NCBI GenBank assembly: GCA_020536535.1
Contig: JAHLWZ010000233.1
Span: forward strand, 21,351 to 50,350
DNA length: 29,000 nucleotides
Source of the DNA: Pelomyxa schiedti
Lineage: Eukaryota > Evosea > Pelobiontida > Pelomyxidae
Direction: 5' to 3'
Below, piece after piece: positions 10,601-21,300 of this stretch. Below the pieces are notes generated by a model, which worked only from the letters and a program-made list of their open reading frames with translations, made no database searches and had not been told where the DNA came from. Numbering within the stretch: position 1 is the first letter of the stretch; each line of letters begins with the position of its first letter. The translations under genes were made by a program, and so were the position numbers.

Positions 10601-11265
10601 GAGGCCTACAAACCTCACAGGATACAAGAAATACGCAAAAAGAAGGTTGATAAGCGCTTCAGGTTGACATCCATCATCGTTTCACAATGGACTAATCACA
10701 AACCAGGATGGTGTTCTTGAATGGCGTTGGACTGACAACAGGACACCCAGTGTTTGTGCATGGACAATGGGTCCGCAGTTGTGATATTGCACAACCTACA
10801 CTGTTGTGTGATTACCAGACGAATTCCGCCTCGAATGATGACTACACCATATACAACTTCGTGCTTGAAGGTGGACCGTTGGTGTGTGCTACAAACAACT
10901 TTTTGAAGCAAAGAACTTATCTAGAACTAAAGGTTACGGACCACAGTGTCATCTTAAATGGACTCTTGGTGTGCACCCTTGGTAAGAATTGTGGTGAAAA
11001 ATTCCGCACGGAGCACCCTGAGGCAGATTCCAAGTACTTCAAAACAAAAAAAGAATTCGCTCATCCAAATCACATCTGGCAGGTACGGAACTGGTTTTTG
11101 GGCTATCTACACTCCTCCCACCAGTGCCATCCGTTTGTAGCCAATGTAATGTTTTTTCTTTTGGGAATCATTCTTTTTCTCTATTGTTCCCTGTTCTCTT
11201 TCTAGGCGGCATGGCGTTTCGCTCTGGAGCGCTACAGTCAAGTCCAGACTCAGCCACATGGCTAA
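7697..11265 (+). CDS. Rho-like GTPase / kelch / F-box / Hint multidomain protein
   Basis: Exons: 7697-7759, 7823-7895, 7948-7974, 8051-8175, 8222-8356, 8398-8545, 8590-8699, about 8759-9239, 9285-9349, 9390-9480, 9533-9769, 9822-9885, 9933-10130, 10180-10276, 10325-10395, 10443-10513, 10561-10662, 10707-10870, 10925-11082, 11206-11265; about 845 residues. Residues 1-190 are Rho-like: GALGIGKG P-loop, degenerate G3 (NVGHH), LKAD at G4, SCKT at G5. Kelch blades follow (FFFGGVG, LLFGGTHGG, LFLFGGCL, MYIFGGLG, LLVSGGMW), each with the DxxxxxW pattern. The F-box is LLPYETWMYLLSFLQPADLC plus CRDFYLVCGADQLWRPYVEE. The C-terminus is a Hint domain starting at Cys. An F-box points to an SCF ubiquitin ligase with the kelch part as substrate receptor. 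One junction (8700-8760) does not keep phase, so two adjacent genes remain possible. Confidence 0.7.
10467..10992 (+). other. Hint (hedgehog/intein-type) autoprocessing domain
   Basis: Spliced reading gives CFLGSACILMGDLSLRAVNS, then VRPGDFVMTEAY, then LTTGHPVFVHGQWVRSCDI, then YNFVLEELKVTDHSVILNG and LLVCTLGKNC. This matches the Hint order: nucleophile Cys after a tight turn, V-x-x-G-D-x-V, the T-x-x-H-P-V block, and the C-terminal V-x-x-N-G/T-L-G block typical of the Vint subgroup. Five exons with 44-54 nt introns encode it, and every phase fits. Hint domains cleave or splice their own backbone, so the F-box/kelch part may be released or modified. Activity is inferred only. Confidence 0.7.
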
Positions 11266-11363
11266 TGAGTGATGATCACCTCGCCACATTTTTCTGCATC
11301 TTTGATTGTTGTATTTGACTGGCAGCCGAAAAGACTGCACTGTTTGCTCCACGACCTGTGCGC

Positions 11364-12264
11364 ATGAAAGTAGTGCCTCGTGCTGTCCGTCGCGTTGTGG
11401 CAAGACATCCTTTATTCGTCGCCTTGCGTACAATGAGTGGGCAAATGCCACCACAACTGCGGTTTGGCTCCCATTCAAGCCGTTTTGATGAGGGTGCACT
11501 CATTTTGTTGCCGTTTGTTTGTTGTACCTAAACAGGGAGTTGCGTAGCATACCTGTCAAGTTCGACTGCTTGGGAAACGTGTGAGTGCCGAACTGTGCGA
11601 CACTGCAGGTATTAAAGCAATGCGTCGCTTTTTTTCCCTGTTTGATGATGATGTCACAGGGGAAGAGAAATTCATTGCACTCACTGCTGTATATTCACTG
11701 CCGCCGTATCACACTATTTATTTTTACTAGACATACTGCAGGATGGCCGATGGTGCCTTTATTGTTTTTGACATCACTGATCCAGCTTCACTTGATCAGG
11801 TGCTTGACTGGAAAAAAGTCATTGACAGGGAAACTACCAAACCAAATATGCCAGGAATACCCTGCTGGCTCGTTGCTCACAAGGTACTTAATATCTATTC
11901 AAAGGCTGCACAGTAACACCTGTACAGTGCGACCTCCCCAAAAAAACCCACTGAAAACTGTTGAAGAACTTGAGAACTTTTCAAATGACACAAATTCAGT
12001 GGCTGGTATGAGCTATTTATTGATTGTGCCCTCTTTCAAGCACAAACCAACAAAAAAACAAGGTCACTTTGCAGTTCAAAAGAGAATTTGGGAAATGAGG
12101 CGGCCCTGAATGCCCTCTTAACTCTAACTGGCCCAGTTCTTCAAACATCAACCCATGTTGTCACTATTGTCACTGCTGTAGTTTCTGACCACAAATTGCC
12201 TTGCCCAGTTTTCAGACTAAAAGCAATATATCTCTTTGAGTTGTACGACACAATTTTACCGTAA
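11364..12264 (+). pseudogene. Rab-like small GTPase with broken reading frame
   Basis: Exons about 11364-11461, 11548-11608, 11660-11688, 11731-11883, 11928-12005 and 12041-12264 spell a Rab fold. Visible parts are RCGKTSFIRRLAYNEW (P-loop end and helix 1), VSAELCDTAGEEKFIALTA (G3), MADGAFIVFDITDPASLDQV, AHKCDL (G4, N replaced by H) and SLCSSKENLGNEAALNALL (G5). Two breaks exist. The only nearby ATG (11364) is in another frame from the P-loop. After CDLPKK a run of seven A (11940-11946) leads to TGA at 11952; the Rab-like continuation NPLKTVEELENF is in the next frame. These could be assembly errors in a homopolymer or true decay. The 35-nt intron at 12006 is short. No prenylation Cys pair is seen at the end. 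Confidence 0.6.
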
Positions 12265-13500
12265 AAAAAGACTGAGAAATTTAATTGGTTGTGTCGTTGG
12301 GTGTTGTCAAGCATTGCCCAAGGGGCCCTGCTGGGGGGCCCAGAACCCTGCTGTTCACAAGAAAAATCGATTTTCCCCTAACAGTGAAATTGTGCTCTCC
12401 AACTCAAAGAGATATCTGACGACATATCAATCTCTTTCCTTTCAACCAACAAGCACCCACAAAGAAGGATCCATGACAAATGTGTGTTTGTTCTGCACAC
12501 TCACAAAGAAAAGCAACAAAACAATAACCACTCTGACCCACATTCCAATGAAGCTAATGGGAGTCCCCAGTACCCCTTTGCATAATTCATCACCCTTATA
12601 AGCAGATTCGGTCAAGAGTATCACCACACAAAAAAAATAATAAAAGGTATCATAAAAGATAAAAAAGATCTTCGGCAACAACGTGTACCCGGTGCGGTGT
12701 GCCGAATTCATGCGACACTACTTTTTGTGAGAACACGACAATTAGTGTATGTATGTGTCTGTTTTGGTTTGCGCACGTCACTGTGTAACACATCTCAATC
12801 ACGCCACAAACTACGATAAACGCCATGCCTGGCTACTTAAAAACCCACTTGTTGTTTGGAAGATAGAACAACCTTTTTATGTGTGACGTGTATTACAGCC
12901 AGTGAATACTTTGAGGTAGCTAAGTGTTTTGGCACAGTGGCGGCAAAGAACACTGTCTCTGTCCAAACACCTCTGAAGAAAGGTATGAAAGTGCTCCTTT
13001 TCCTCACAAACTGACATCACACACAGAGAGAGAAGAGGGAAAAATCGGGCTCTTGTGGGATTATTTGGCTACTACAACTACAAACAAGTCAGCCCAAAAG
13101 AAGGGGCAGCAAAAAGGGAGGCTTCTCAGCTGCCCCCCAACAACCACCAAGGGTGACTGTTTGTTTGAACGAACTTGAACTGTGGTCTCTTCTGGCTTGT
13201 AGATATCAAAACAAAAAAAACGGGGGGGAACCAACCTCTATTCTGCCAACAAGCCACCAAAGTTCGAAAAATGAACCCCACTGCCACTATCCTCATTCAT
13301 CAAAGAGCAACCAACAGTCAAGCAAAAGCAAAGCCCACTCAAAGAACAAAAGATCCCCAATCAGAGACGACACTGTTCTTTTTCGATTTTTTTTTTGGTG
13401 TGGCTGTGGCGAGGTGTGATGGGTTTCCCCTGCGCCACAGTGGCTCTGGACTTAGTGGTGGTCCCACCGACACCCAGCAAACCCACCGCGAAGGAACTAC
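12265..13500. other. Intergenic region without a convincing gene
   Basis: Several open frames of 60-120 codons exist here, the longest about 13175-13531 on the plus strand. They are rich in Lys, Gln and Thr, carry no domain signal and show no clear splice continuity. The right end should contain the promoter of the RGG/coiled-coil gene. Confidence 0.45.
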
Positions 13501-15849
13501 ATGTGGAGTGCTTCAAGAGCTACGACGTTGACAGGGAAACGCGAGCGTGATTATGGTGTTGCTACACATGACGGCGATTGTTGTGCAGTACGACTCACAT
13601 ACGACGTAGACAACAACGACGAAGACTACGAGGACGGCGTAGGAGTGGTAGTTGAAGGAGCAGCGGTTTTGTTGTGCGGGCCAGGGGGAGGCCGCGGTGG
13701 CCGGGGCATGGGCATGGGCATGGGTTGCAGAGGAAGGGGAGCGGGAAGGGGGAGAGTCCGGGGTCGGCGTGGGGGGAGGGGCGGCGGCGGCGGCTGGCGC
13801 AGTGGTGCTGTTGTTGGTGTTGGTCGCGGCGTGCCACGTACGCCGCCGTGGATGAGCCCGCCGCAACCTGTGGTGTTCCCTGCATCCGCGCGAATGTTAC
13901 TCGGCGTGAAACTCTTCGTAGACGCCGCGCCGCAGGACATCCTGTCGCACTTTGATGGGTGTGTCGCTGTATCACACCACCCAATTCCTACACTAAAAAA
14001 AAAAAAAAAAACAAAAACATCACAGATCAACAGAACTGTGGGTGGTGCCACCAAACATATACGTGATATTCGAGGAAAATAGGGCTCCAGAAGCTACAGT
14101 ACTAGAAGAAGACTGGCCAACTGCCAGAACATACTTGGTGAAGGTCTCCCCTGAGTGGATATTCCACCCTTCAACTAGGCAGCGGCCCGACATTCCCATG
14201 GGGTTGGGGTCACCCTTCTGCCGCCGTATTTTTGGGTTTGACAAGTCGACCCCCAAGTACAAAATGGTTGAGCATTTCTTACAATACGGAATTGAAGTAA
14301 TGTATGTTCCCTCATGTTTTCAAAACACCTTTCAAATGTATTCATGCCAAAAACGTACCCCAATCGAAAGAAAACACCGTCTAATTCTCTCCTACTAGGG
14401 AAAATGATATTCACCGGCCAAATAACCACTGTTATGTCTGTTTTGCAGATGTGCGCGATGTTGCCCAGGCATCTTGTACAATGCTGCATGATTTTCCCAT
14501 TTTTTCCGTTGTTCCTGCTGTGGAGTATCACTTGCGCTTAAATCCCCTCCAAGTGTATATGAAAGAGCAAAGAGTCACTGGTCCAACAAATAAGAAGTGT
14601 AAGCCCCTCAAACATGTTGCTGAATACAGCCAAATCAAAGAGGATCTTGCAGTTAAAGAAGCAGGACTTAAGCTCTGGCTCAGCAAAGAGTGCAAGAAGA
14701 TGGAAACTGCAGGAACCGGGTTTGCTTACACAAGCATCAAGCAAGCACAGCAGGCTCTCTCTGACCTGGAGAGAAGGGCTCCGACTCTGAGGAATGACCT
14801 AGCTGTAAAATCGACAGAGCTGCAGACCCTCCAGCAGAGGGTAAAGGTACAACAAGCTAAAACTATAAAAAACTGAAAGAAAACCCACAGGACATTGAAC
14901 TTGGTTATTCCAGCAGTGTTGGCATCGCTGAAGAAGAAGAAGCAGCAGCAGCACGAGTGCCAAAGAGACAACAAGCCAGCAGTACTGAAGACAGTACACT
15001 TGAAAGTGCCATATCTACACTGCAGGGAGCACTCACAAAACAGCTGGCAATGCTTCAGCAAAGGCTGCTATCTACACAGGAAGTGAGTTCATCCTCCACC
15101 AACCACTGTCTATTCACTCTCTGACACTTTGTGATTATTCATAGGAATTCGAGCAGCACTCCAAACTTGTATCACAGTGGTTTAGGGACACCAGTAAAAC
15201 TATTCAAGATGGCATACCAACTCCTTCTACTTTTGTCAACGTAGATTTTTATGGCTTCAAGCCGACAATGGATGAATTCGCTCGGACTTACATAGAACTT
15301 GAAGAGGCTATAGAATTAAAGGAAAAGGAAGTACATTCAATACAGAACCGCATTACTGTGCGTACCTTAGGCTGTTTAGCACCTCACGCTTCCTTCTAAT
15401 AACTGCAGAAACTCGGAGGAACTCCGAACAGTGACACAATCGCCGCGTTTAAAACTGCGAAGCGCTTACTTGAGCAAGCCCTGTTACAAACTGGGGATGC
15501 CCACAGGCTAATTCTGAAGGAGAAAATCGAATCGCTACAGGCCCGCTCCATCACGGCAGCCCCCGCACCATCGCCACCAACCACCGCACCAGGCACGACC
15601 GCACGGGCTCCGCACCAACCGCCGCCACCAGCCCGTACCGCTGCTACACTCCCCGGCACAACAGCCGCTGCAAAAATCACAGCCCCGGCACATGATCCGC
15701 CTGGCCACTCCTCACCCTCCGTGCCCTCCTCTCATCCCCATGCTCATCGTCATCATCACCATCACCATCACCATCACCATGTTACTTCCACAACACCACT
15801 CACTTCCACAACCACAAAGCAGAGCGGCGGTTCCGCGGAATCGCCGTGA
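13501..15849 (+). CDS. RGG-box and coiled-coil protein of unknown function
   Basis: Model: 13501-13958, 14026-14296, 14469-14846, 14891-15082, 15145-15357, 15409-15849, about 650 residues. An N-terminal GGGRGGRGMGMG stretch is an RGG-type box, often involved in RNA binding. A compact region follows (KLFVDAAPQDILSHFDG, LWVVPPNIYVIFEE, WIFHPSTRQRPDIPMG) that I cannot place in a family. Then come long coiled coils (LKHVAEYSQIKEDLAVKEAG, LQTLQQRVK, YIELEEAIELKEKEVHSIQN). The C-terminus is Pro/Ala/Thr-rich and has ten consecutive His. The exon 2 to exon 3 junction is uncertain: the nearest strong acceptor (14450) gives the wrong phase, so I used a later one at 14468. The start is the first ATG of the frame; upstream splicing cannot be excluded. 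Confidence 0.6.
13995..14011 (+). repeat. A17 homopolymer inside an intron
   Basis: A run of 17 A sits in the first intron (13959-14025) of the RGG/coiled-coil gene. The acceptor ATCACAG follows it, so this intron lacks a pyrimidine tract. Confidence 0.9.
15751..15780 (+). repeat. CAC/CAT microsatellite encoding His10
   Basis: Ten His codons, mainly alternating CAC and CAT, lie near the C-terminus of the coiled-coil protein. The tract may vary in length between strains and could bind metal; both are inferred. Confidence 0.9.
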
Positions 15850-15977
15850 ATTTGAATTCGCATACACTCTAACCCACCACACAACACTCCACTATCAATC
15901 AACAACAAGGAGTACTTGTTGTGTTGAGCCTGACCCACCCCAAATGTTCATAGACTTGTAAAAAGCCTTTTGGCAGC

Positions 15978-17702
15978 TTATTCCTCATTTTTCTTCTTTC
16001 TCAATGACAGTAACACAGCCAAGAACTGATCGAGCTCTTTGTAGACATACTTGAGAACATGCTTGTGGTTGTGGTGCGTTGATGAGTTGTGAAATGAAAA
16101 TAGGTTGCGGTAGAAGGAAGGAACCTTAGTGGAATCATTGTCAAGGAGACGGGTGCTTAGAATAAGTTGATCCCAGATTTTGTTTCCCACTTCATGCCGG
16201 AATATTCAATAAGGCCCTCTGGGGATAAACTGGGTTAAGAGCAAAATAAAGAGACCGCAAAAATAGAAACGCAACCTCCTTGGATTGGCACATTTGGCAC
16301 CGCATCAATATAATATGTTTGAATGTAAGTGTGTTGAACAAGGGTATCCACCAAAATTTTGAAGTCTATTGTATCCTCCCCAGTGATTTAATATCAAGCT
16401 GCTCCAGAACCCCGGTAATTTCAGCCTTGTACTGAATCATCATGGAGGTAATGGATTCATTCACACTGGGTATGACTGGGATAAGAAAAAGGAAATGAAA
16501 GAGTGGAAATACGCACATAAATTCTGCTGCCGCAGGCACTAAATAATCTGAAAACAGAGGCATAGAAGCACAGTTCAGAGCACGAAGTTACGGGAAGAGA
16601 GGCCTTGTATACAGGGAGCGATTTTAGGTGTTTCCCATGACCCTCGAAAATGGTTAATAAACAGAATGACACTGTATTCGGCAAAAGTACCATCGAGGGA
16701 ATTTGCACGTGAAAAAACTGGGTCATTGTTGCTCCAATCCCTGCAAAATTCAGGTGGGTGGAGATCGCCTGACTGTTGGTGGAGTTTTCTTGGTTGGCTT
16801 TGGCTTCTTCTGTGGGGGAAAGACTGGAGGACCAGCCCCCAGGCTGTGTTCACGTTGCTGCTGCTCTTCCATCTCCCTGAAGATCTCCTGTAGTTTTGAA
16901 TCTGTCTCACTTGGTGGTTGTGCTGCTGATGCACTGAGTTCTGTTTGAGGTTGTTGCCTTGGGTGGGTATTCTGGGCTTCCACAGTTGTTTGGTGTTGTC
17001 CTGCCTGCAGTGTCTGTAGAACTTCAGCTGTTCCTTCCACTGTTTGCTGTGTTCCCCCAGTGTTTAGCAGTGAAACTTCTCCCTGCACAGTCACTACTTT
17101 CTGAGTTCCCTGCAGTGCCCCTGTTCTTCTGTGGTGGGATGGACTTGATGCACATCTACAGTGTTCTGCGTTTCTATTAGTTGCTGTGTCTGGGATACTT
17201 TCTCACTATGTTCAGATTCGTGGGACTGGGTACCTGCCTGCTCCCTTGCAGGTGTTTGTTGTATTTGGGGGCTTTGAGATTGAATGGAGTGGGTGAGGCT
17301 CGTTTCAGTCTGTAGTGTATCTGCCAACACAATGCCCTGAACAGGCTTTCTTTGTGTGTCTTCTTTTCTGGGGCGTCCTCTCTTCCTTTTTGGCTTTTCT
17401 GGTGTTGGTTCTTTGTTAGGCTTTGGCTTTGCCAAGCATCCAGCATATTTTGGGTTAGCAGTGTTAAACTCATTGTGCTTTTTGGGTTTCCTTGTTTTAC
17501 ACTTCTTTTGTACCTTGATTGCTTCTTCAGTAAAACCTAGGTACTCATCTTTCTTCTCTCCCCTCTGCTTCTTTCGTGTTTCTAAGTATTGGTGCACATC
17601 TATTTCCTCTGCTTGGTGCACAAGATTTTGTAAATAAGAGGTCAAAATCGGTTTTGTTGGAACAAAGCCAACATGCTGGTTATCTGTGGCTACCTGTGAC
17701 AT
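15978..17702 (-). CDS. AT-hook protein, putative chromatin-associated
   Basis: The first exon (17702-17160) starts MSQVATDNQHVGFVP and holds a basic region with KPKRKRGRPRKED, an AT-hook core (GRP flanked by R/K) for minor-groove DNA binding. A 50-nt intron (17159-17110) leads to a Gln/Thr/Ser-rich, probably disordered exon running to about 16776 and ending in a KKPKPTKK basic patch. Further small exons are visible by frame and phase: YSVILFINHFRGSWETPKI, HYLVPAAAEF, VNESITSMMIQYKAEITG, DTIDFKILVDTLVQHTYIQT and GNKIWDQLILSTRLLDND, ending at TAA 15978. The last parts look like one helical domain of unknown family. The splice between the disordered exon and the C-terminal part is unresolved. 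A nuclear location is likely. Confidence 0.6.
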
Positions 17703-17827
17703 TGCTGTAATTACAGCAAATCAGATTGTTCTGGAGAATCTACCCTTCCTTCAAGGCTTGCTTGAGTTCATTCGCACAACAGTAGACACTGCTCGGTCCT
17801 CAATTTATACAACTTGCGCTATACTAC

Positions 17828-18184
17828 TCAGGTGGAAGGAATATCACTCAAATCAGTGCTGTTTGTGAAGTACAGTTTTGCCAAAGCCAAATTTTGTACT
17901 ACTTGACGAACACTACTATGCACTGCCATGTTTCGAATGCAAAGAGCACGAATCATGGTTTGTTTGTCCTCAGGCTCTGGTAACAGGAGTGAATTCACCA
18001 TGTTCTCTACACAAGAATGTACAGAATGACATCTGTTGCCCTCACAGTACTTCTGTAAATGCTTGAAGCACTCTTGACTGAGATGGATGGTGGCACGTGT
18101 GTCTGCCTCTCGATGACTCTTTGTGGTTGTCGATACACATTGTTGGTCAACAAGGGTATCGTTGCTCTTTACAGAAACAAACAA
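17828..18184 (-). CDS. Possible upstream exon(s) with a Cys/His cluster
   Basis: An open minus-strand frame of 118 codons contains a Cys/His-rich stretch, ECFKHLQKYCEGNRCHSVHS followed by C, that could be a small zinc-binding motif. Helical sequence follows. It has no ATG at its 5' end (it opens on TTG) and ends 125 bp before the AT-hook gene's ATG. It may be 5' exons of that gene or a separate small gene. I could not find a phase-consistent splice to either side. Confidence 0.4.
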   Translation of the reverse strand: MFVSVKSNDTLVDQQCVSTTTKSHREADTRATIHLSQECFKHLQKYCEGNRCHSVHSCVENMVNSLLLPEPEDKQTMIRALCIRNMAVHSSVRQVVQNLALAKLYFTNSTDLSDIPST

Positions 18185-18381
18185 TTGTGGTAATAATTTT
18201 TGGGACTAGGGTTCCCAAATTTCATTGTACCTTCATTAGAGATAGAACGCTCATGGTCACTGCGACCCTCTGGCAGCCCAGTGTTCTTCGGGGAAGGTAT
18301 TCACTTGTGGTAATCAAATGGCTGAATAAAAAAACACCATACCCGGTCTGTTGATTACTTTACAAAGCCAAATATTTAGAG
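18185..18381. promoter_or_regulatory. Divergent intergenic region
   Basis: About 197 bp lie between the minus-strand Cys/His frame and the start of the UBA-like/VIT/vWA gene. If the minus-strand frame is a first exon, this is a bidirectional promoter; otherwise it is the promoter of the plus gene alone. Confidence 0.35.
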
Positions 18382-21300
18382 ATGGACATCGAGTCGATGG
18401 TGGCGGCGTTTCAGGAAATAACGGGGGCAGACAGGAACACTTCTGCGTTGTACATCGACTTGGGGTGCCTCAGTCTCGACGCCGCCCTTCAGTTGTACCT
18501 CGACCGCCATCAGAACCAAAGCTGCGCAGGCGATGCACGCAGCGGGGCCAGCGCCGTCGCTAATCGCAGTGATGGGACCAGTGATACCCAAAACCACAAC
18601 CAACAAGACACTGCCCAGAACCGGGGATTGGTGTCACCTCAAACGATGACTACAACAAACGAGATCAACACCAACAACGGTGGAATTTCTACCGCACGCG
18701 GGACTCCCAATTCCCAGACTCCTGAGTCTCAGTCTCAGTCCCAACCCCAGGCACAAGCCCCTGAACAAGCTGATACTAAAACAGGGAAACACCCACAATT
18801 GGTTGTGTACGGGCGTCCCTATAGTGGCTTGTTCGGCCGCATCGCTCAAAGCACCTCCCATAATTTACCTTCTGCTTCAGCTTCAGCGTCAGCGTCGGCT
18901 TCGGCTCCTCTCTGTGAGGAGATCAACACACAACCATTCTGCGAAATCCCATTTGTGGGACTGTATGTGGAGGCAAATTGTGTTGGGATGACTGCTGATG
19001 TTCAAATGCAGCACTATTTTGTCAATCAGAAGGAAACTCCCATTGAAGCTGTGTATGTTTTTTTTTTACCTTCTCTTGATTTCCTCTGCTCTTCGACTTC
19101 TTTGGGCCAAAGGGTTTTTTTTTTCCTCTCTCTTTTCTTTGCCCTGCACTGATTGTTATGGCTCAGTTTCAAATTTGCACAAGGAGAGTGCTCTGTGTAT
19201 TCTCTTGAAGTTAATGTTGGTGGAAAGGATCTCAAAGGACTTGTGAAAGAAAAAGAAGCTGCAAGCAATAAAGTACCTCAAACAGGTACCACTTTATTTG
19301 CATTGTCTCATTACTCTTACTGTAGTATGACAATGCAATTGCCAGTGGACATGGTGCTTATCTTCTGGAACAAGGTTCAAACCATAAGTCCAAGAAAATT
19401 CCTCTTTACTTTTCTTCAGGCATAGACCCTCTTCAGGGTAAGGTCTTGAATATGCAGCTAGGGAACATTCCACCTGGCATTATTGTACAAGTCACTGTGA
19501 AATATGTCTCTGGTATTTCTTATTTTGCTCGATGCTATGTTTTGTAAATTGTTCCCTAGAGCTCCAGTATTCAGATGAGATCGTCAGGCTCGAGCTTCCA
19601 AATACTCACTGTTTGCCTTTGGTTTTTCGTCTATTTTATTGGCTTTGTTTGACTCTTTTTACTAGGCACCGGCTGACAAAGAGCGGTTGAACTTCACCAG
19701 CCCACTTGGCTTCACTTTCATGGGATACTTTGACGTTGGGATCCCCGTCAGAAATATACGGTGTTCATATGAATTGTCTTCCTACAATATTGAGGGTAGA
19801 ACTGTCGGCACCAAATTTTGGAAAGAAGAAGTAGGTCCTACCTAGTCAAGGTTAATACTAACTTTTTGCCCAGATTTCAGATTTGTTTTGGATCGAAGTT
19901 GATGTTGAGAAGCCTTCAGAGCCTGTTTCTGTTACTATCGAGGAGGTTTTTCTCCTGGCCTGCTGGAGAACTTTCTAAGGTACAACAGGACCAGGAGAAC
20001 ACTAAAGTGGCCATGGTTACCCTATACCCGAATTTTGAAACAGACCAAGATACTATGAGTGAACTCATATTCCTTGTTGATTGCAGCGGCAGTATGGCTG
20101 GGTACAGAATGAATCAAGCAAAAAATGCAATGCAGCTCTTTTTACGCAGTATCCCTGTGGGGTGCCTTTTTAATAGTATGTACTTTCACTACCCAAAAAA
20201 CATAGCACAGATTAATGGTTTATCTGATATGAAGTAATTGAATTTGGGTCACGATTTGAAAAGCTATTTCCTGAGAGTAAGCCTTACAATGATGAGACGT
20301 GTGTTAGTATTAATTTAGCTCCGTGCTGGTGCTCCTTTTTAAATCAAAAAGCTTTGAGATTGCTGCACAACACATTGTAAATATGGAAGCTAGACTGCAA
20401 GGGACAGATGTATTACCACCTCTGAAAACAATTCTATCGGTTCCAATCCAACCAGACTTCCCCAGACAAATATTTTTTCTGGTATAGCCTTTCAGCATAA
20501 ATAAGCGCTTTGTGACACGTCCATAGACAGACGGCGAAGTTGACAACACTGACGAAGTCCTTGCATATGTTAAAGATAATGCAGGTATCAGTGAGTTCTC
20601 TAGTAATCAAACTTAAAAAACCAAGGCTCGTCTCGTATTTTCACTCTTGGGATTTCAGCAGAATCCAGTTCTAAACTGGTAAGAGGTTGAAGTCCCTATT
20701 GTAGTGCATTTTTAACTTTCTCACTCAGGCCTGGCCACTATCACGAGAGGAAAGGTAATGTCCTTGCCAATTTTGCCCTCTTTTGCAATAACTGCTTGTT
20801 ATGGTAGTCCGAGTTTGTTTTCTCCGGAGCGAGACTGGAACCAAAGGTTATGAATCAAATTAAGCGGGCTTTGCAACCAATTGTGAAAAATCTGCGCGTT
20901 GACTGGGGCTCCCTTTGCATTGATCAAACTCCTAGAGTGCTCCCACCTCTATTTTCTGGAGACTTTCTTCTTGGTCAGCCTTGCCCTTCCGACTGGCTTG
21001 TAATTTAATGTTGTCTCAGTTTACGGCTTTCTTGCGGATTCCCCCACTTCTGTGGCCACTGTGGGAACAGTACATGGAGTCATTAATGGAAAAGACCTTA
21101 CTCTGCCATTCAAGTATTAAGAACCCAACTTATTTTACAGTCACCTTTTTACAGGATGAATTTCTCCAAACGCAAGCGTGGAACATCTATACACATATTG
21201 GCAGCACGTACCAAGATTGAGTAATACATCTTTAATTTTCAGAGTGACAAAAGTGTTAACATATTTCTAATTTCCAGTGATTTAGAGGACTCTGCTGAAA

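Noticed and set aside
12640-12720. Possible tRNA or structured RNA near the short GC-rich patch
   Set aside because: No cloverleaf with conserved D and T loop bases could be formed by eye.
13513-14054. Long minus-strand frames rich in Pro, Arg and Ala
   Set aside because: They are antisense to the GC-rich RGG-encoding exon; open antisense frames are expected there, and only the plus frame continues into the next exon in phase.
15741-15780. CAC/CAT repeat as a CRISPR-like or satellite array
   Set aside because: It is a simple in-frame His tract of ten codons with no spacers.
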